Source: Rhodothermaceae bacterium
GTDB lineage: Bacteria > Bacteroidota > Rhodothermia > Rhodothermales > Rubricoccaceae
Assembly: GCA_013003465.1 (NCBI GenBank)
Contig: JABDIZ010000410.1
Location: 1-10,034, forward strand
DNA length: 10,034 nucleotides
Direction of reading: 5' to 3'
Shown here one piece after another: positions 6,764-10,034 of this stretch (the stretch's first letter is position 1; every line of letters starts with the position of its first letter). The translations under genes were made by a program, and so were the position numbers. The notes below the pieces were generated by a model. The model was not told the DNA's origin and did no database searches. It saw nothing but the letters and a program-made list of their open reading frames with translations.

Positions 6764-7599
6764 TCGTTCGCCTCGGCTTGGGTGCGCAGGGCGTCGATCT
6801 CCGGATCGGGGGCCGAGAGGAGCACATAGACGTAGTTAGCGCGCGAGATGGGGGCGGAGGGGCGCAGGTAGATCACGTAGTCGTTGCGGCCCTGCGCGGC
6901 GAACACCGAGTCCACGATGCCGACGGGCACGCCCGCCGGGAAGATGCCACTGTATCCGCTCGTTGTGACCAGCATGCCCTGCTCAACGGGCTCCGTCTTG
7001 GGGACGTACTCCATCAGGAGGCGATCGTAGGCCAGGCCGTCCCAGCGCACGATGCCGTCCTGTTGGAGCACATCGAGGGTGGCGGGGACGGCGAACTGCG
7101 TACTCTGGTGCGGCATCACGAGGGCATGGTTCTCGCCCACCAGCACCACCTTGCCCACGATTCCGCGCTCATCAATGACGGGCATGTTCACCCGGATGCT
7201 GTCGGCGCGGCCCGCGTCGATGGTGAGCAGATTCTCCTGCTGCGTGATATCCTTCGCGACGATGCGGACGGGGACGCGCGGCACCTCCAGCGTGTCGCCA
7301 AAGGCGAGCAGCGAGCGCAGGCGTTCGTTCTCCGCACGGGCCTCCCGCAGCCGCGCCACTTCCGTAGAGAGGTCGATGGTTTCCGCGCGCAGCCGCTCGT
7401 TCTCCGCGACGGCCTGCCGGAAGCGCCCCACGCCTGCAAACAGCCCTTCGACGCGAGCGGTGAGGGCTAGGCTTCCCGCACGAGCCGTGCGCAGCGTCGG
7501 TCCATCGTGACGGGCCAGCAAGACCACGCTGATAACCATCAGCACGCCGAAGACGAGCCATGCGCGTAGGCGCTCCCAGAGTGAGGCGGCGAGAGCCAT
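6760..7599 (-). CDS. mreC: Rod shape-determining protein MreC
   Basis: MreC is a bitopic inner-membrane protein whose periplasmic part links the MreB cytoskeleton to wall-synthesis enzymes. The 279-residue chain starts at an ATG (7599). It has one membrane segment at about 12-29 (AWLVFGVLMVISVVLLA). A coiled coil rich in Glu/Arg/Leu heptads follows at about 55-98 (ENERLRAETIDLSTEVARL and onward). A beta-rich domain starts near residue 105 with RVPVRIVAKDI, LLTIDAGRADSI, MPVIDERGIVGKV, TQFAVPATL and a TTSGYSGIFPAGVPVGIV segment (213-230). That order and length match MreC. The stop TGA overlaps the GTG start of the carboxypeptidase gene. It follows mreB with a 92-base gap that holds strong inverted repeats. 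MreD, the usual next gene, is not present in this window. Confidence 0.95.
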   Translation of the reverse strand: MALAASLWERLRAWLVFGVLMVISVVLLARHDGPTLRTARAGSLALTARVEGLFAGVGRFRQAVAENERLRAETIDLSTEVARLREARAENERLRSLLAFGDTLEVPRVPVRIVAKDITQQENLLTIDAGRADSIRVNMPVIDERGIVGKVVLVGENHALVMPHQSTQFAVPATLDVLQQDGIVRWDGLAYDRLLMEYVPKTEPVEQGMLVTTSGYSGIFPAGVPVGIVDSVFAAQGRNDYVIYLRPSAPISRANYVYVLLSAPDPEIDALRTQAEANE

Positions 7600-7603
7600 G
7601 AGA

Positions 7604-7688
7604 CGAGTTGCGTGTTTAGCTCCGCTGTCCTAGCGGGTCGTGTTGCGTGTTGTGCTGTGCGAACACGAAATACGCAACACGCAACTCG
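7604..7688. promoter_or_regulatory. Nested inverted repeats in the mreB-mreC gap (possible mreC leader switch)
   Basis: CGAGTTGCGTGTT (7604-7616) is an exact reverse complement of 7676-7688, a 13-bp arm pair 59 bases apart. GTTGCGTGTTG (7642-7652) is an exact reverse complement of 7675-7685, so the two pairings compete for the same arm. A small stem CGTGTT/AACACG (7646-7651 with 7662-7667) is also possible. The heptamer ACGCAAC occurs twice in tandem (7672-7685) and twice inverted (7608-7614, 7642-7648). In the mRNA the last arm ends four bases before the mreC ATG, so the long pairing would bury the start region. The repeats are seen directly; regulation is inference. A short dispersed-repeat insertion is an alternative explanation. 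Confidence 0.6.
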
Positions 7689-7691
7689 GAA

Positions 7692-8702
7692 TCAATCGGA
7701 AAGGACGCGCAGGAACATTTCAGGCTCTTCGAGGACCTTGCCGGTGCCGCGCACGACAGCGGTGAGGGGATCCTCAGCCACGAAGACGGGCAGTTCGGTG
7801 CGCTCGCGGAGATACTCGCCGAGGCCTTTGAGGAGCGCGCCACCGCCGGTCAGCATGATGCCGCGCTCCAGCACGTCGCCGCCGAGCTCGGGGGGTGTCA
7901 CTTCGAGGGCGCGCACGACGGCCGCCGCGATCTGGTTGATGGCGGCGCGGAGTGCTTCGCGCACGTCCTCCGACGACACCGTCCGCGACTTGGGGACGCC
8001 CGAGACAAGGTCGCGGCCCTTGACCGTGAGTTCCAGTTCAGGGTCGAGCTTCATCGCCGAGCCGATCTCGCACTTGATGCGCTCGGCCGTACGCTGCCCG
8101 ATGAGCAGGTTGTGGTGCTTCTTAAAGTATTGCACGATGGCCGCATCCAACTCGTTGCCGCCGATGCGGATCGACTCGTCCACGACGATGCCCGAGAGCG
8201 CGATGACAGCGATCTCGGTCGTCCCGCCGCCGATGTCCACGATCATGTTGCCGACGGGTTCGGTGACGTTGAGCCCGATGCCAATCGCGGCGGCCATCGG
8301 CTCGTCGATCAGCTTGACTTCCTTGGCGCCCGCGTACTGCGCGGAGTCGCGGACGGCGCGCTTCTCGACCTCGGTGATGCCGCTCGGCACGCAGATCACC
8401 ATGCGGCGGATGCCGGTGAACGTGCCGGGCTTGACGCGCTTGATGAGCCCCTTGATGAGCGACTCGGCCACCTCGAAGTCGGCAATCACGCCGTCGTTGA
8501 GCGGGCGAATGGTCTCGATGTCCTTGTGCGTGCGCTCGTGCATGTGGAGCGCCTCGAGGCCAATGGCCTCGACCTTACCCGACGAGCGGCGGATGGCGAC
8601 GATGGAGGGCTCGTTGAGGACGATGCCCTTGTCCTTGATGTGGATGAGCGTGTTGGCGGTGCCGAGGTCGATGGCGACGTCGACCGAGAAGGGGTTGAAC
8701 AC
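7692..8702 (-). CDS. mreB: Rod shape-determining protein MreB (bacterial actin)
   Basis: MreB is the cytoplasmic actin-like ATPase that forms membrane-associated filaments and positions the elongation machinery. From a GTG at 8702-8700 the protein is 336 residues and begins MFNPFSVDVAIDLGTANTL, close to the usual MreB start with a short amphipathic N-terminus and phosphate-1 loop DLGTANT. Further actin-fold motifs are KDKGIVLNEPSIVA, MVICVPSGIT, IDEPMAAAIGIG, the phosphate-2 loop VDIGGGTTEIAVI, GGNELDAAIVQYF and the adenosine-binding ILT-like MLTGGGALLKGL. The chain ends LRVLSD. An in-frame GTG at 8774 would add 24 residues of low-complexity, Pro/Ser/Arg-rich sequence not seen in the family, so I prefer the shorter form. 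No Shine-Dalgarno precedes either. It is followed by mreC and lies downstream of purH, an order also known from Bacteroidota. Confidence 0.95.
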   Translation of the reverse strand: MFNPFSVDVAIDLGTANTLIHIKDKGIVLNEPSIVAIRRSSGKVEAIGLEALHMHERTHKDIETIRPLNDGVIADFEVAESLIKGLIKRVKPGTFTGIRRMVICVPSGITEVEKRAVRDSAQYAGAKEVKLIDEPMAAAIGIGLNVTEPVGNMIVDIGGGTTEIAVIALSGIVVDESIRIGGNELDAAIVQYFKKHHNLLIGQRTAERIKCEIGSAMKLDPELELTVKGRDLVSGVPKSRTVSSEDVREALRAAINQIAAAVVRALEVTPPELGGDVLERGIMLTGGGALLKGLGEYLRERTELPVFVAEDPLTAVVRGTGKVLEEPEMFLRVLSD

Positions 8703-8979
8703 CGGTCGGTGGGGGTTTTTCGGGCGGGAGGACGACGCCGTGAAGCTAACACCGCAATGCAGCCCGCGGGGCACGCCGAAGCGCCCAGGCTACGAAGAAT
8801 TACGCGATTGTGGTTAGTAGTGGGAAGGAGTCGAGATTAGTGTGGACTCAAGAGAGCCCAGATCATAAACCAGATCACTAACGGAGTTGTGATGAGGAGA
8901 AAAATGGCGCTGGCGAGATGTCGATGTTTCGCTTGTTCTCCTGTATACACCTTCGAGATATCTCTCCCGAAGACATTAC
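8703..8979. other. purH-mreB gap
   Basis: This 277-base stretch is more AT-rich than the surrounding genes. Besides the doubtful small membrane ORF, it holds a perfect 10-bp palindrome GAGATATCTC (8954-8963), flanked by CTTCG (8951-8955) and CGAAG (8968-8972). No convincing promoter boxes or T-tailed terminator are visible, though the mreB promoter could well lie here. Confidence 0.35.
8837..8950 (-). CDS. Possible 37-residue single-pass membrane protein
   Basis: A GTG (8950-8948) opens a short frame ending in TAA at 8839-8837. It encodes a hydrophilic start (MYTGEQAKHRHLAS), then about 21 hydrophobic residues (AIFLLITTPLVIWFMIWALL) and SPH. The hydrophobic stretch would suffice for one membrane helix. 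It lies alone between purH and mreB on the same strand. Against it: the weak start, third positions only about half G/C (lower than the neighbours), and its small size. The same frame continues upstream into purH without another normal start nearby. I do not recognise it; it could be a chance ORF in a leader region. Confidence 0.3.
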   Translation of the reverse strand: MYTGEQAKHRHLASAIFLLITTPLVIWFMIWALLSPH

Positions 8980-10034
8980 TCAGTGTCGAAAGTGGCGGTG
9001 GCCGGTGAAGACCATCGTCATCCCGCGCTCGTTGGCGGCAGCGATCACCTCCTCGTCGCGGACAGAGCCGCCGGGTTGGATAGCAGCAGTTGCCCCTGCC
9101 TCGGCGGCGGCAACGAGGCCGTCGGCGAAGGGGAAGAAGGCGTCCGAGGCCACGACGCAGCCCTGGAAATCCAGTTCGCTCTTGGCGCCCTTCGCCACGG
9201 CGATCTCGCTCGCGTCGATCCGGCTCATCTGCCCGGCGCCGACGCCGAGCGTCGCACCGCCCTTGGCGTAGACGATGGCGTTGCTCTTGACGTGCTTGCT
9301 CACGCGCCACGCGAAATCGAGGTCGGCCCACTCGGCCTCCGTGGGCTGGCGTTCGGTGGCGACGGTCCAGTTGGCGCGCATCGCCTGCGCCTCGCCGAGC
9401 GTATGGTCTACGTCCTGCACCAGCAGCCCGCCCACGACCGAGCGCACGTCGGGCGCATCGTCTTCGCGAGCCGAACGCACGACCTCGATCACGCGCCGGT
9501 TCTTCTTCTGCTCCAGGAAGTCGAGCACGCCGTCCTGAAAACTCGGCGCAATGATGAGCTCCGTAAACACCGCGTCGATGGCCTCGGCCGTGGCGCGGTC
9601 GAGCGGGCGGTTGACGACCACGATGCCGCCGAACGGGCTCTGTCGATCCGTGGCAAACGCTTTATGGTAGGCCGATTCCAGCGTGTCGGCGGTACCGACG
9701 CCGCAGGGGTTGGTATGCTTCAGAATGGCGACCGTGGGCGGCGCGTCCTCGAATTCAGCAATGAGCCGTAAAGCTGCGGAGAGGTCGAGCAGGTTATTGA
9801 ACGAGAGATCCTTGCCGTGCAACTGCCGGTAGAAGCGCTCGGGCTCGCCGTAGAGCGCGGCCGACTGGTGCGGGTTCTCACCATAGCGCAGCTTCTGTTT
9901 CAGCGTGCCGCCGAACACCGCGCGCGCCGGCGTGTCCTCGCCGATTTCGGCCGCCAGCCAGGTGGCGATCATCGCGTCGTAATGGCCGGTATGCGCATAG
10001 GCCGCCTGCGCCAGCCAGCGGCGCAGTGTCACGC
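8980..10034 (-). CDS. purH: PurH: AICAR transformylase/IMP cyclohydrolase (partial, 5' end beyond window)
   Basis: PurH performs the last two steps of purine synthesis: formylation of AICAR with 10-formyl-tetrahydrofolate, then closure to IMP. The visible 351 residues are the C-terminal transformylase part; the N-terminal cyclohydrolase (MGS-like) domain is cut off at the right edge. Diagnostic segments in order are AYAHTGHYDAMIATWLA, LRYGENPHQSAALY, LSFNNLLDLSAAL, the catalytic ILKHTNPCGVG (Lys-His pair), SPFGGIVVVN, VKSNAIVYAKGG followed by TLGVGAGQMSRIDA, SDAFFPFADG, QPGGSVRDEEVI and the terminal VFTGHRHFRH. The last resembles the E. coli MRHFRH ending, so the C-terminus is complete at TGA 8982-8980. 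The GTG at 10032-10030 is an internal valine, not the start. The mre genes follow on the same strand. No defect is seen in the visible part. Confidence 0.97.
   Translation of the reverse strand, partial: VTLRRWLAQAAYAHTGHYDAMIATWLAAEIGEDTPARAVFGGTLKQKLRYGENPHQSAALYGEPERFYRQLHGKDLSFNNLLDLSAALRLIAEFEDAPPTVAILKHTNPCGVGTADTLESAYHKAFATDRQSPFGGIVVVNRPLDRATAEAIDAVFTELIIAPSFQDGVLDFLEQKKNRRVIEVVRSAREDDAPDVRSVVGGLLVQDVDHTLGEAQAMRANWTVATERQPTEAEWADLDFAWRVSKHVKSNAIVYAKGGATLGVGAGQMSRIDASEIAVAKGAKSELDFQGCVVASDAFFPFADGLVAAAEAGATAAIQPGGSVRDEEVIAAANERGMTMVFTGHRHFRH

Noticed and set aside
7612..8840. Two plus-strand frames of about 400 codons opposite mreB
   Set aside because: Both mirror the highly conserved mreB in other phases. 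Their translations are compositionally biased with no motif.
8878..8976. Alternative 32-codon frame starting at the ATG 8976 just after purH
   Set aside because: The translation is Ser/Arg-rich with no hydrophobic or conserved pattern, and the ATG has no clear ribosome-binding site.
8951..9331. Extension of the small membrane ORF into purH (164 codons)
   Set aside because: The upstream part is an Arg-rich out-of-frame reading of purH. Only the last 37 codons fall outside purH and show a membrane-like pattern.

Overview
The window is a high-GC bacterial chromosome segment in which every supported gene lies on the minus strand. In transcription order, from the right edge to the left, it reads: purH (5' part cut off), a possible 37-residue membrane ORF, mreB, mreC, a PBP4-type D-Ala-D-Ala carboxypeptidase (dacB), hslV, an NYN-domain nuclease-like gene, hslU, a FemAB/GNAT-like transferase and a family 2 glycosyltransferase (3' end cut off).

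The likely host is a Bacteroidota-related, high-GC lineage such as Rhodothermia (Salinibacter/Rubricoccus-like). This is an inference. It rests on the purH-mreB-mreC order, which I recall from Bacteroidota, on the near absence of Shine-Dalgarno sequences, on frequent GTG/TTG starts and on the high GC content. No rRNA, tRNA, mobile element, phage gene or CRISPR array is visible, and all but the smallest genes belong to known families.

Layout from right to left: 10034-8980 is the transformylase half of purine biosynthesis protein PurH. 8979-8703 is a comparatively AT-rich gap with one doubtful small membrane ORF. 8702-5204 is a cell-shape and wall block. MreB and MreC organise lateral wall synthesis, and the periplasmic carboxypeptidase starts inside the mreC stop codon (GTGA overlap). 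The mreD-pbp2-rodA genes that often follow mreC are absent here. The mreB-mreC gap carries nested inverted repeats ending 4 bases before the mreC start. 4976-1786 holds the HslVU protease-unfoldase pair, split by an NYN-domain gene. 1634-1 holds an acyl/aminoacyltransferase-like gene and a polyprenyl-phosphate-type glycosyltransferase, both plausibly for envelope polymers.

I see no clearly new multi-gene defence or mobile system. The most unusual points are: (1) the FemAB-like gene has coding-looking sequence upstream of its first usable start, and a single extra base in a G-run would join it to a GTG overlapping the hslU stop; (2) the mreC leader can form two mutually exclusive hairpins; (3) a putative RNase gene sits between hslV and hslU; (4) hslV appears to start with TTG and to carry a 14-residue propeptide.
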